Positions 34,206-43,563 of a DNA stretch of 64,000 bases are shown piece by piece; position 1 is the stretch's first letter; every line of letters begins with the position of its first letter. Source of the DNA: Enterococcus_D entomosocium (GTDB taxonomy: Bacteria > Bacillota > Bacilli > Lactobacillales > Enterococcaceae); assembly GCF_030441895.1 (NCBI RefSeq), contig NZ_JARJAS010000002.1; one strand, given 5' to 3'. The position numbers were made by a program, and so were the translations under genes. The notes beneath the pieces were generated by a model. The model searched no databases. It was not told where the DNA came from and saw nothing but the letters and a program-made list of their open reading frames with translations.

Positions 34206-35009
34206 TCAACTTAATGCGACATCTCTTTTATTGAATAACCAATTTGTTAAAAGGTAGATTAAAACACTATAAACAAGGATCCCGATCGCCATTTCCCAAT
34301 AGCCCAATCCCGGATCAAAGCCAGTCATCTGCATGTCAGGACTATTTAATAAACTCGGTATCTGCTCTTTGATATTCATAAAATTAAACGGGTTCCACTT
34401 CAGCCATGGGTATTTTTCTTGAGCAAAAAGCATGATCGAGTTGATGATGCTGCTTCCAAACAACATACCCAAGCCTAAGCCAACCGCCAGGCTTTGAGAG
34501 CGAATGACGGCTGAGATAAAGATGGTCAATGCAATATAAAAGACAATCAATAGCAAGTTGGTTCCCGCAAAAACAAGGGCAACGAAAATCGCCGCTAGCC
34601 CGTTGTAGCCAGTAGCAGCAAAAGGTGATTCAGCTGCTAAAAATAAATTGGCGGCTGCTAAACTACTGATTAGTAAAACAGCAGTCCAAAAAAGCGCAAA
34701 TAAAAACGTGTTGATGGCTTTTGCTGCTAAGATTTGGCTTCTGGAAAAAGGCCGAATCAATAAGAACTTGATTGTTCCACGACTGAACTCTTCCGCCACT
34801 GAAGAAGCTGCCACAATCACCACAAATAAGTTTAAAAAGGAAGTCATGTCGCTCAAAGAAGCGAATAAATCATTGGCACCAATCTCGGGACTACCTAAGC
34901 GAACCACATAGGTCAACCCAAAAGTCATTAGAACCAATAAAAGCAGCATGATCCAAGTAGAACGTTTTTTGGTTAATTTGATCCATTCATTTTTAATCAA
35001 TGTCAGCAT
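34206..35009 (-). CDS. ABC-2 type permease
   Basis: A membrane subunit of an ABC-2/BcrB-like transporter. It has 267 residues and about six membrane helices; the first begins after TKKRSTWIM, and the last ends just before the basic C-terminus. I start at ATG 35009 with GGAGG 9 nt upstream, only two bases after the ATPase stop codon, which is tight coupling. The ORF is open for nine more codons without a site. Systems of this kind often confer resistance to peptide antibiotics, or export lipids or peptides; the substrate is not visible. Confidence 0.86.
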   Translation of the reverse strand: MLTLIKNEWIKLTKKRSTWIMLLLLVLMTFGLTYVVRLGSPEIGANDLFASLSDMTSFLNLFVVIVAASSVAEEFSRGTIKFLLIRPFSRSQILAAKAINTFLFALFWTAVLLISSLAAANLFLAAESPFAATGYNGLAAIFVALVFAGTNLLLIVFYIALTIFISAVIRSQSLAVGLGLGMLFGSSIINSIMLFAQEKYPWLKWNPFNFMNIKEQIPSLLNSPDMQMTGFDPGLGYWEMAIGILVYSVLIYLLTNWLFNKRDVALS

Positions 35010-35011
35010 GC

Positions 35012-35920
35012 TTACAAACCTCCTTCTTCGGTCCAAGCCAAGAATGTATCTTCTAGAGAAGATTGCTTTGTCCGTAGTTCTTTCAAGCCGATCCCAGCCG
35101 TCACGATCGCTGCAGCGATTGCCGAACGCTGATCTGTTGCTAGAGTGACTTGCAATTCATCTGCAACCTGCAAGACCTCGACCTCAAAGGAAGCTTTTAA
35201 CAGTGCTTCTGTTTCCGCATTATCATCTGTTTTAATAATCAGTACATTTTTCTCTGCTTTCAACTCTGCCATTGCTACTTGATGAGTGACTTTTCCTTTT
35301 TGCACCACGATCAAATGATCGGCAATTTGTTCGATATCGCTTAATTGATGACTGGAAACTAAGACAGAAACTCCTTTTTCTCTCAAAGAAAGAATCATTT
35401 CTCGAAACTCCCGCATGCCTTTAGGATCCAGGCCATTCATCGGTTCATCTAAAACTAATAAGTCTGGTTGATGGACCAATGCCTGGGCAACACCTAAACG
35501 CTGACGCATCCCTAATGAATAGGTTTTAACTTTTTGATGGATATGTCCTTCTAAATGTACCTGACGAATAAGTGCTTCTAATTCTGCTGTCGTACTTTTT
35601 TTCTTCGCCATGCGCTGATATTGCATCAAATTCTCATAACCGGTCATATAATTATAAAACTCAGGATTCTCAACGATCGCTCCGACTGAGGCAATCGCGG
35701 TTTTAAAAGAAGAATCCAGTAAATTTCCCATAATGGCAATCGATCCTGTGTTGTGCTTCATCAAGCCAACGATCATCCGAATGATCGTCGTCTTCCCAGC
35801 CCCATTAGGCCCTAATAAACCAACGACTTGTCCTTGGTCCACCACAAAGGAAACATCATCAATGATTCGTTTGGTTCCAATCAATTTGGAAACATTTTGC
35901 AGTGCTAATACTTCTGTCAA
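35012..35920 (-). CDS. ABC transporter ATP-binding protein, BcrA-like
   Basis: The ATPase partner of the ABC-2 permease. Walker A is LLGPNGAGKTT near residue 40, the signature YSLGMRQR, and Walker B LLVLDEPMNGLD, followed by the H-loop VSSHQLSD. The C-terminal 80 or so residues form the extra domain seen in BcrA/DrrA-type ATPases, ending in SSLEDTFLAWTEE. 302 residues is normal. It is the first gene of the two-gene operon. No two-component system is adjacent. Confidence 0.91.
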   Translation of the reverse strand: MTEVLALQNVSKLIGTKRIIDDVSFVVDQGQVVGLLGPNGAGKTTIIRMIVGLMKHNTGSIAIMGNLLDSSFKTAIASVGAIVENPEFYNYMTGYENLMQYQRMAKKKSTTAELEALIRQVHLEGHIHQKVKTYSLGMRQRLGVAQALVHQPDLLVLDEPMNGLDPKGMREFREMILSLREKGVSVLVSSHQLSDIEQIADHLIVVQKGKVTHQVAMAELKAEKNVLIIKTDDNAETEALLKASFEVEVLQVADELQVTLATDQRSAIAAAIVTAGIGLKELRTKQSSLEDTFLAWTEEGGL

Positions 35921-36004
35921 AGTTACCCCTTCTTCCTAACACCATTTCTGCAACGATTTTAAATAAAAAACGTTATGATAATATGTATACCATGCCATCT
36001 CTGT

Positions 36005-36061
36005 AAAAAAAAGTCAAGAAGCGAAAAAGGAACGACGATGTTCCTGTTTTTGCTTCTTGAC
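36005..36061 (-). terminator. Intrinsic terminator after the Mga-like gene
   Basis: A long near-perfect stem (GTCAAGAAGC...GGAAC with GTTCC...GCTTCTTGAC, one bulge) is followed by eight T residues on the minus strand. Confidence 0.9.
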
Positions 36062-36160
36062 CTCTTCGTTTAACACTGTTACTTTTAACGTTTGACCTAT
36101 TGCTACTGGTCAAAAGCTTGGCAAAATTATAAGTTCTATCTGATCGATCTTATAGCGGGA

Positions 36161-37684
36161 TCACTCCGTTTGGGTGAATGCCAGCTGGGCAAACGCTGCC
36201 TTGTTCTTGGCACTTCTGATCTGTTTGATCACTTGCTTTAGCTGTTTCCACTCCTTTGCGCTTGGGTGACCATTCCAATAAAAGAGGTACGGCTGTTCTT
36301 CCTCAGAAAATTCCTGATGGATCGGATAATCGCTGATCACCAAATCTGGCTTTTGAGACAGCGAATAATGGGCCATCGCTCGATGCGTGGCATTCATTAA
36401 GCGGTTCTTGATCCAAAGCTCTTGCGTTTTTCCGTATTTCGAATGGATCGAGAACGTGACCGGCTGTTCATATTTTATAAAAATAACTCTCAGTAACATA
36501 CAGTATTGGAAAATCAAGCGATCATTCATTTGCAGTAATCTACGCAACGCTGGTAAAGAAACAGTCGCTTCCAAAAAAAACCGTTTCATGGTTGGATAGA
36601 GCACCGGAAAAGCGCCTTGCAGGTCTTGCTCGTCGGTTGTTTTGCCAAAACTATCGCTTTTTTGTCGCGTACCAAAACAGCCAGAGGTGGAATGGATCAT
36701 TACCAGATTAACCAGTAAATAGTTTTTTTCGGCTTCTGTAAACGTCAACCGAAAATACACGGCTAGTTTTTCAACGAGCTGCGCTTCTTGCTGGTACGTT
36801 GGCTGAGTCAGCCACGAGATGTTAGCAGCATCGAGATCCTCCTCAAGATAGGTGTTCATTACGCCAAACATATAATACAAGAAGCTGCGTTCATCCTCCG
36901 AAATATCAGAAAACGACAGATGATTCCTGTTAAACAATGGTTTCAAAAAGACCTGATCAAACTGATTTTTTTCAATTAATGGGTGCTCAAACGTCAGTAC
37001 TTCTTTTGGTAAAAACGAAAGCGGATGCTTTTGATGGATTCTTTGCACGGAGATAGCGAATAGATGAAGAAATTTCTCGATATCGATTTTTCTCATATAA
37101 GAAGCATGGGTTTCAAACAACGCTACAGCCTGCTCTTTCTCCTTGAGCGATGCCAAGACTCGTGAGTCCTTCTCATCAAAAATTTGCCAATAGGTAAGAT
37201 GATAAAAATAGCGGATCGCATATTCAGCACCTGCTAAAGGATCACCTTTTTTTAAACTATAGGACAAATGATAGTTCGCCAAAACATGATTTAACTCCTG
37301 CAATTTTCGTTGAATCGTGCGGGGACTGCTAAAGGTTTTTTGACTGAGTTGTTCAAGGGAATGATAGTCCCCCTGAAAGAGTGCATCCAGCAAGATAAAT
37401 CCAACGGTTCCCCGCAACAATACACTATAGGCTTGACTCAATAGGAATCGTGGAGAAAAAGCAATGGACACTTCTTTCTCCAGCCGATCATAGGTCAAAG
37501 TAAACTGAGGATAGCGTGCACGAAACACCTCTACTTGCTGAACGATCGACTGCATTTTGTTGGTTTTCCTATCGAAAACACTTGAGAGCTCTTTCATTGT
37601 ATAGTCTTTCTTGTTCGTTTCGTAACAATAACTTAGAAACGCATAAATTTGTTTTTCTGTCGTATCCAAAAGTGCCTGTAACAT
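36161..37684 (-). CDS. Mga-like transcriptional regulator
   Basis: A 507-residue protein in the style of Mga/AtxA virulence regulators. The N-terminal region contains a first winged HTH (about 1-60) and a second HTH with SLEQLSQKTFSSPRTIQRKL near residue 115. A PRD-like middle region follows. The C-terminal 90 or so residues resemble an EIIB-like domain (PDLVISDYPIHQEF). Such proteins activate surface-protein genes and respond to PTS phosphorylation. It is downstream of, and parallel to, an LPKTG surface protein gene. A Bce-type inverted repeat lies 57 bp before its start. Identification is by domain pattern, so the target is inferred. Confidence 0.82.
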   Translation of the reverse strand: MLQALLDTTEKQIYAFLSYCYETNKKDYTMKELSSVFDRKTNKMQSIVQQVEVFRARYPQFTLTYDRLEKEVSIAFSPRFLLSQAYSVLLRGTVGFILLDALFQGDYHSLEQLSQKTFSSPRTIQRKLQELNHVLANYHLSYSLKKGDPLAGAEYAIRYFYHLTYWQIFDEKDSRVLASLKEKEQAVALFETHASYMRKIDIEKFLHLFAISVQRIHQKHPLSFLPKEVLTFEHPLIEKNQFDQVFLKPLFNRNHLSFSDISEDERSFLYYMFGVMNTYLEEDLDAANISWLTQPTYQQEAQLVEKLAVYFRLTFTEAEKNYLLVNLVMIHSTSGCFGTRQKSDSFGKTTDEQDLQGAFPVLYPTMKRFFLEATVSLPALRRLLQMNDRLIFQYCMLLRVIFIKYEQPVTFSIHSKYGKTQELWIKNRLMNATHRAMAHYSLSQKPDLVISDYPIHQEFSEEEQPYLFYWNGHPSAKEWKQLKQVIKQIRSAKNKAAFAQLAFTQTE

Positions 37685-37740
37685 GAAATTTCCCTCGCTT
37701 GTATAATCAGCAAACGCTGTTTTTACCTTAAATTTGTCAT

Positions 37741-37756
37741 CTTACAAAATTGTAAG
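37741..37756. promoter_or_regulatory. BceR-type inverted repeat before the Mga-like gene
   Basis: CTTACAAAATTGTAAG, matching TNACA-N4-TGTAA, the site type described for BceR-like response regulators. It is identical to the 16 bp at 49376-49391 before the Bce transporter in this window. Confidence 0.65.
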
Positions 37757-37846
37757 CTGTGAATGTTTGGTGATCGTACCACTGTGCCCTCTTTTCTGTC
37801 AAATTACTTTTAACAAATTTTCCTTTTGTTATCTGTATATTTTCAT

Positions 37847-37881
37847 AAAAAAAGTCTGACGCCTCAAAACGATCGTCAGAC
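37847..37881 (-). terminator. Intrinsic terminator after the LPKTG gene
   Basis: GTCTGACG pairs with CGTCAGAC around a 12-nt loop; seven T residues follow on the minus strand, about 100 bp after the stop codon. Confidence 0.85.
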
Positions 37882-37981
37882 ATTTTGTTAAAAACGGTAA
37901 AACAAAACGTGATTGTGCTTTCTGGGGAAGAAAATTCCAATCGTGGGTTATCAAGTCTCTCATTTTCCTTGGCTTTTTTCT

Positions 37982-39034
37982 TTACTGCCTCTCATCAGAA
38001 AATAACTTTCGATTCAGCCAGTAAAGGAAGACAGCAAGGATAACCACGCCTAGACCAAAGAGGATATAGTGAATACTCGTATTTTTGCTGCCGGTTTTCG
38101 GTAGTACGGCTCCATTGACCTCCTTAGCACTGCTTGTCTTCGTACGTTGTTCCTGTTCCTTTTTCACTGAAGACGATGCTTTAGCGAGTTGTTTGCCTGC
38201 GGGATCATTGGAGGAAACACTTAGCTTGCTTGACTGACTTTGGTTCGGCGCTAATTTGTTTGGTTTCGTTTCTGAATCTGAAAGCTCCTCAGATGCAGCT
38301 TCACTAACGGTCGTTGTTCCTGTTGTTGCGGTGGTTTCTCGACTCCTAGTTATCTGACTTGATTCGCTCTCACTGACTGGTTGAGTGTTCAAACTTTCTG
38401 ACTCACTTGAATTGTGACTACTTTCTATACTTTGAGAATCCCGACTTGTGTTTTCCGTAGTAGAAGTCCTTGGATCCGTGGATTGAGAGTCGCTAAATTT
38501 CGGTTCGATACTACTAAAGGAAGAGCCTGTTTCTTCAGTCACCTTAGAGCTTGCGCTTATCTCAGAGTTCGTGGTCTCGCTAGAGCTCGGGGGCGTTATT
38601 ACTTGCCATTGACTGGGCTTCAAGTTCTCAGTTATCGTTGTTTCACCATCATATATGACAACTAAATCAACTTTATCCATACTTTTTATCTCATCAATAA
38701 CCATCTCAGCATGAATTCTTAAGTAGTTTTCAACACCTGAAAACCAATCGACATTCGTTAAAACTGTTTCGCCGATCACTTTTTCGCTGTGACCGTTCCC
38801 ATCCCAACCATAAGTTAGTAGGACACGAACCTTTTGTGAAGTCAGCGTTTTGTTCGGCCGTACCGGGATCGTAATGACTTTCAAGGCTTCATCATAGATC
38901 ACTCGGTTCGTTTGAACAGAAAACGATAAATTCCCTCCGGCTCGTTCTTTTGCTGAAGTATGATCGAAACCAAACACCAGCAGCAATAATCCCGCTAACC
39001 GCAAAATCAACACGATTCCAACCAGCTTTCTCAT
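37982..39034 (-). CDS. LPXTG-anchored Ser/Thr-rich surface protein
   Basis: A 350-residue wall protein. A signal peptide (hydrophobic 5-22, likely cleavage near TSA/KE) is followed by a beta-rich domain of about 120 residues with no family I recognise. A Ser/Thr/Glu-rich stalk (about 150-300) comes next. The sortase motif LPKTG at 311-315 is followed by a membrane helix and a basic tail. The stalk is irregular, unlike the exact repeats of the adhesin at 44.6 kb. It is monocistronic with a TATAAT about 50 bp upstream. The Mga-like gene downstream may control it. Binding partner unknown. Confidence 0.87.
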   Translation of the reverse strand: MRKLVGIVLILRLAGLLLLVFGFDHTSAKERAGGNLSFSVQTNRVIYDEALKVITIPVRPNKTLTSQKVRVLLTYGWDGNGHSEKVIGETVLTNVDWFSGVENYLRIHAEMVIDEIKSMDKVDLVVIYDGETTITENLKPSQWQVITPPSSSETTNSEISASSKVTEETGSSFSSIEPKFSDSQSTDPRTSTTENTSRDSQSIESSHNSSESESLNTQPVSESESSQITRSRETTATTGTTTVSEAASEELSDSETKPNKLAPNQSQSSKLSVSSNDPAGKQLAKASSSVKKEQEQRTKTSSAKEVNGAVLPKTGSKNTSIHYILFGLGVVILAVFLYWLNRKLFSDERQ

Positions 39035-39111
39035 TTCCTCACTTCCTAAATGAATATTTCAAGATAACTTGATAAGGAAATTATAATAAATTCTCAGAGA
39101 AAACATGCGCC

Positions 39112-39153
39112 GAAAAAAAAAGGAAAGTGGCCATAAAATGGCATCTTCCCTTT
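39112..39153 (-). terminator. Intrinsic terminator after the ROK gene
   Basis: AAAGGGAAGATGCCAT pairs with ATGGCCACTTTCCTTT (mismatches in the middle), 3-nt loop, nine T residues after it on the minus strand. Confidence 0.8.
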
Positions 39154-39259
39154 GCTATAAAGCATCTGAATTTATTTATAATCTTCCACGGAATCAAATT
39201 GGGCGTGCTTATTTACACATTTTACGATTGTTCTACTTCCATTTAATCGAAACCACTAT

Positions 39260-40168
39260 TCAAGAAAACCTTTGTTCGATAGATAGTAATAAATTATAAA
39301 CCGCACCAAGGAGGTTCGCTTCGTTCCCGTAAAGACAAGCTTCGATGCTAATTTCTTTAAAATTCATTTCCAAAAGTGGTAACTGTTTTCGAACTGAACG
39401 GTACTGGTATTTTATTTCTTGTATTAAAATCGGTTGGGCACTAATGCCTCCACCAATCACTAGTTTGTCAAGATCAAGTGTCACCTGCAAATTAATAATC
39501 ATCCGTGCAATCAGCTGACAATAGTCCACAAACAATTTCTTTAACGCCACATTCTCACCTTTGACTAGTTCATCAAAAACACTTTTCCCATCATACTGAT
39601 CTTCCATATTTAAAAGTGCTGCCCCACTTTGCACGAAGCCTACAGCGGAACCTTTCACTCCAATTAGTTGTTCCAAAGATAGTTCTCCAGTCATATTTGC
39701 TAAAAAGCTTATCTCACCAGCCTGAAAATTGCTTCCTTGATAAAGCTTGTTGTCGAGAATAAAACCACAACCAATGCCTGTACCCAAGACAATCGCTGCC
39801 CCGTTTGAACAGTCTTTTAGATTTCCAATCCACCATTCTGCTAACGCGGCAGCTTTTCCATCATTTGACAAAGCACAAGTAAATCCGTGTGTTTCTTCGA
39901 TATATTTTTTTAGTGGGTATTCATGAAGATACGTTAGTGCTCCCCCGAAATACACGACTCCTTTTTTGGTATCAATTTTACCTGGTAGACTTATGCCTAC
40001 CCCCTTGATTTGGTCATGATAGCTTTGAATAATAGAAGAAATCGTTTCGAGGAAATCGGTCAGATCATTCGGGGTTACACGTTGTTTTTTCTCCACGATG
40101 CTTCCTGTGTAGTCGATCAATGCAAATTTGATTGCTGAACCACCAACATCAATTCCTAAATAATTCAT
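39260..40168 (-). CDS. ROK-family sugar kinase-like protein
   Basis: A ROK/ASKHA protein, probably an ATP-dependent sugar kinase. The N-terminal phosphate loop is GIDVGGSAIKFALID. The substrate loop includes SNDGKAAALAEWW, and the second phosphate region is AIVLGTGIGCGFIL. The GExSH-like part is reduced to AGEISFL, and the usual zinc motif CxCGxxGC is missing. 302 residues is normal. It is the third gene of GH42-MFS-ROK, so it may phosphorylate the glucose or galactose released by the beta-galactosidase, or an intact disaccharide as BglK does. There is no HTH, so it is not an NagC-type repressor. Confidence 0.85.
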   Translation of the reverse strand: MNYLGIDVGGSAIKFALIDYTGSIVEKKQRVTPNDLTDFLETISSIIQSYHDQIKGVGISLPGKIDTKKGVVYFGGALTYLHEYPLKKYIEETHGFTCALSNDGKAAALAEWWIGNLKDCSNGAAIVLGTGIGCGFILDNKLYQGSNFQAGEISFLANMTGELSLEQLIGVKGSAVGFVQSGAALLNMEDQYDGKSVFDELVKGENVALKKLFVDYCQLIARMIINLQVTLDLDKLVIGGGISAQPILIQEIKYQYRSVRKQLPLLEMNFKEISIEACLYGNEANLLGAVYNLLLSIEQRFS

Positions 40169-40230
40169 CTATCCACTCCTGCTCTTTAATCGAACTGGTT
40201 TTTAAATTACATAACTAATAGTTCAGTTTG

Positions 40231-41403
40231 TTAGTTTTCTGACACTCTCAATTGTTTACTGAAGAAGAATGTGATCAAAGCAAAGCCCGTAAAGACATAG
40301 CCTGACGAAAGCATACTGAATGCTGCTGACTGATTAGTAAAAAAGTTGCTGATAGCAGACATAATATACGGGGAAAAGAAAACACCCAAATTAACGCCTA
40401 CCATGCCAATTGATACTGCTAAATTTGCCGCATTTCTCGGTGCTTTTTGCATTAGTATCCCAAAAGAATAGGGGGTATATAATGCTGCTCCCGCACTTGC
40501 TAAAAAGATTGCTACAGTCAATGAGAACATGCTCGAACTGTTCGAGATTAAAAAGAATGAGATCCCCAAAATAAGATAACTAATAGGCATTGTGTAATGT
40601 TTCGTATACTTTACAATGTTTCCATACAAAAAATTACAAATAAATGCGACGATCGTCGCCAATGATAGAGCAGTGCCTAAAAACTCGGCATTCGAAAAAT
40701 TTGCTTCTAAAACAAACGTTGTTGCTTTCGTGTATAAATTCATAACAAATGCAAAGGTGAAAAAGAAGCCTAGCGTCGATAGAATGGTAAAAGGATTTAT
40801 TTTGATCGTTCTCTTATCTTTCTCATCGCCTTCAGTCTTCGTGTGAATTGTTGGAATAAAGAAAAGAAACAAAACAACTGGTACCAAGGCTAAACCATAA
40901 ACGATGTATGCATACTGCCAACTAATCACAGCCAACTGACTTGCTAAAAAGGTCATAATCATCTGACCTAAACTCTGAAAAGCAGTTTGGTAGCCTAGCA
41001 TTTTATTACGAAGCTCCCCTTCATAAAAATAATCAATCAGACTCACAGCCAATGAATTATACATTCCTAACCCCGCACCAAGCGCTAAACGCGACAGATA
41101 AACAATTGTATAATTTTCTGTAATCATGGGAACCATTCCACTGATCCCAGCAATCGTCAATCCTAATAATACAACCGTCTTTGTCCCTAAACTTCTAACT
41201 AGAAATGTGCTTAGTAAAACAAAGATCATGATGGTAATATTTGGTGCAGTTACTAAGGATTCAACGGCAGTCGCCGAATGATCAACAAAGGTTTCTTTCA
41301 TTTTAGAGACCGCTATGGCAATTGTTCCGCCCGATTGCAGCATCAATGAAATTGAGAGAAGTGCTAGCTTAAAGCTGGCACTTCTCGGTCTTGTTTTCTC
41401 CAT
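40231..41403 (-). CDS. MFS transporter, probable sugar uptake
   Basis: A major facilitator with about twelve membrane helices in 390 residues. The loop between helices 2 and 3 is shortened (LVRSLGTKTVVL). Start ATG 41403 has GGAG 7 nt upstream; the frame is open for another 20 codons without a site. It is placed between a GH42 beta-galactosidase (30 bp upstream) and a ROK kinase, so uptake of a galactoside is the natural guess. Sequence alone does not tell import from export. Confidence 0.84.
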   Translation of the reverse strand: MEKTRPRSASFKLALLSISLMLQSGGTIAIAVSKMKETFVDHSATAVESLVTAPNITIMIFVLLSTFLVRSLGTKTVVLLGLTIAGISGMVPMITENYTIVYLSRLALGAGLGMYNSLAVSLIDYFYEGELRNKMLGYQTAFQSLGQMIMTFLASQLAVISWQYAYIVYGLALVPVVLFLFFIPTIHTKTEGDEKDKRTIKINPFTILSTLGFFFTFAFVMNLYTKATTFVLEANFSNAEFLGTALSLATIVAFICNFLYGNIVKYTKHYTMPISYLILGISFFLISNSSSMFSLTVAIFLASAGAALYTPYSFGILMQKAPRNAANLAVSIGMVGVNLGVFFSPYIMSAISNFFTNQSAAFSMLSSGYVFTGFALITFFFSKQLRVSEN

Positions 41404-41432
41404 AAAAACACTCCTTTTTTTGATTGCTTTCA

Positions 41433-43445
41433 TTACTTTTGAATGAATATTTTGACGTCCCAAGGTTTTAGCTCAACACTCGTTCCGGCAATCGTTGTCT
41501 TATTTTCAAAAAGGTCAAAATATTCTTTGGTGAGACAAATTTTTTGAGGATCATTACAATAATTAAAGTAGAAAGATACTTTTTGTCCCTGTTCATTTAA
41601 ACAATTTTTGATAATTACAGGGAAAGCTTCTGAGGGTCTTTCAATTTGAGCATGGGTCAATATTTCAATGAATAATTTACGAATCACTTCATTTGAAGCA
41701 AAGCACCCAATATATGTTGCTGTGCCTTTTCCATAATGATTTTTTGTGATGGCTGCATATTTTCCCCAGTGCTGATGATTGTATGAAGCGATCGTCTCTG
41801 CAGTAGTTGGGACCAACAGTTCCATCCATTCAGAAATATCATACGTTGTTGCTTCGTCATCCGCGAATGACAGAGTCACATTCTTTGGCTTAACAAATTG
41901 CTGATAGTGGACCCCACAAACTTCCGAGATATAACCTGGCTGAGCGGTGGTCCGAACTTTCACATGCTCATCCGTAAAGCCAGACTTAAAGGTGTAAAGA
42001 ATATGTCCTCCATTTTCCACAAATTGATTTAACTGTGCCAGTTCTGTGTCAGAAGCAGTGTATAAAGCTGGGACGATCAGCAACTTGTAACGGTTGATTC
42101 GTTCATCACCAACACTTATTGCATCAGCACCAACATTCAAATTATAAAGTTCGTCATATAGTTGACGAAAAATATCATTGTAGCCATGCGCACCGTTATT
42201 ATATAATTCATGACCAGAAAACGGGAACCAGTCATTTATGGCTGTCAAGCTCTCATTGCTGACAACAAAGGCAACTTGATTTTTCTGTTGTAACCCATAA
42301 AGTTCTTTTTGGTATTTTTTCAACTCTGAGCCAATAATTTTCGCTTCGTTATAAACTGGATTTGGTTGCAGATCATGGCTTAACAAACCTTTCCAATAGG
42401 TTTCAGCGGAATTATGAATCGAATGCCAGTGCCAATAACAGATCATTGATGCACCTGAAGCAATATGGCTGAACGCTTGCACTCGCAACTGATTTTCATA
42501 AGGAACCCATTCCTTAAAGGCCTGTGCTTCTGTTTCAACAACAAAATAATTTTGATCTTTTGTTGTCCTAGCAACATCCCCCGCAAATGAAATTTCTCTG
42601 CCCGTGAGTTCATCCTGTGAAGGATGGTAAACATCAATTCCAGTAATATCGAGAGGTTTTGCAGCTTCAAAATGATTGACGTCTGGTTGAATGCCGAAAG
42701 AATAGCCACGCCATTCAAAATCAAAGTTGTGCATGACAAAATGATGATCTTTCTTATATTCATTGACGATCGAAACTTGCCATGCTAAAAAGTCAGTGAC
42801 AAGTTTTCTTTGGAATTTTGAAAACTCACTGCCTAAGCTCCCATTGATCGTACCATTAACAGATGGAAAATCTTCCCAAGCATTGATGCGATTGCTCCAA
42901 TAAGACAAACCAAAGGCTTGATTCATTGCTTCCAAATCATAACTGAACATTTCTTTTAAATATTTTTGAAATTGAATCTGGACATTTTCTCCTGCAGTTC
43001 CATAATGTTTCGTTTCATTATCTACCTGAAAACCAATCACCGCTGGATGATCAATTACTTCCTCAATCAGCTTTCGTATAATTCGTTCACTGTAATAAAG
43101 AAATTGAGGATTTGTTATATCCATAATTTGTCGCGCGCCGTACGTTTTCTTTCCTTCTTTCGTAGTAACCAATACCTCCGGATATTTTTTTACTAGCCAA
43201 GTCGGTACAGCATACGTCGGTGTTCCTACGATTACATCAATTCCGGCTGCATGCATTGCATCTAAAACACGATGGACCGACTGGAAATCGAAAACTCCTT
43301 CTTGTGGTTCATGGGTACTCCAAGTACTTTCCGCAATGCGCACAACATTAATATTCGCGTCTTTCATCATTTCAATATCTTTTTGCAACCGATCGTAGGG
43401 CATATACTCATCATAATAAGCAACGCCGTAGTGAATCTTACTCAT
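41433..43445 (-). CDS. Beta-galactosidase, GH42 family
   Basis: A cytoplasmic glycoside hydrolase for beta-galactosides, often plant-derived galacto-oligosaccharides rather than lactose. The N-terminal TIM-barrel starts YGVAYYDEYMP. The acid/base glutamate is in FQVDNETKHYG near residue 145 and the nucleophile in FVVETEAQAF near residue 305. The trimerisation and C-terminal beta domains follow. 670 residues is typical; no signal peptide. It is the first gene of the operon, with an AGAGGGG site and a cre-like box just before it. The divergent AraC gene is the probable activator. Confidence 0.94.
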   Translation of the reverse strand: MSKIHYGVAYYDEYMPYDRLQKDIEMMKDANINVVRIAESTWSTHEPQEGVFDFQSVHRVLDAMHAAGIDVIVGTPTYAVPTWLVKKYPEVLVTTKEGKKTYGARQIMDITNPQFLYYSERIIRKLIEEVIDHPAVIGFQVDNETKHYGTAGENVQIQFQKYLKEMFSYDLEAMNQAFGLSYWSNRINAWEDFPSVNGTINGSLGSEFSKFQRKLVTDFLAWQVSIVNEYKKDHHFVMHNFDFEWRGYSFGIQPDVNHFEAAKPLDITGIDVYHPSQDELTGREISFAGDVARTTKDQNYFVVETEAQAFKEWVPYENQLRVQAFSHIASGASMICYWHWHSIHNSAETYWKGLLSHDLQPNPVYNEAKIIGSELKKYQKELYGLQQKNQVAFVVSNESLTAINDWFPFSGHELYNNGAHGYNDIFRQLYDELYNLNVGADAISVGDERINRYKLLIVPALYTASDTELAQLNQFVENGGHILYTFKSGFTDEHVKVRTTAQPGYISEVCGVHYQQFVKPKNVTLSFADDEATTYDISEWMELLVPTTAETIASYNHQHWGKYAAITKNHYGKGTATYIGCFASNEVIRKLFIEILTHAQIERPSEAFPVIIKNCLNEQGQKVSFYFNYCNDPQKICLTKEYFDLFENKTTIAGTSVELKPWDVKIFIQK

Positions 43446-43461
43446 AAATCTTCCCCTCTCT

Positions 43462-43477
43462 TTGAAACCGCTTTATA
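43462..43477 (-). promoter_or_regulatory. cre-like box before the GH42 operon
   Basis: TTGAAACCGCTTTATA on the plus strand fits WTGNAANCGNWNNCWW with one mismatch at the late C. It is about 20 bp before the GH42 start, downstream of the promoter, which suits CcpA roadblock. Confidence 0.6.
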
Positions 43478-43563
43478 TTTGTGTTTACATTCTATAAAAC
43501 ATTTGCTAATCTGTATATGGACAAATATTTAAAGAATTTGTACATTTTTCAGGTGGTGGATCT

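Noticed and set aside
37737..37940. 67-codon minus-strand frame between the Mga-like and LPKTG genes
   Set aside because: It contains the terminator of the LPKTG gene and ends over the Bce-type box, has no good ribosome site and no recognisable protein features.
39105..39299. 64-codon plus-strand frame between the LPKTG and ROK genes
   Set aside because: It spans the ROK terminator and the end of the ROK gene, and has no ribosome site.
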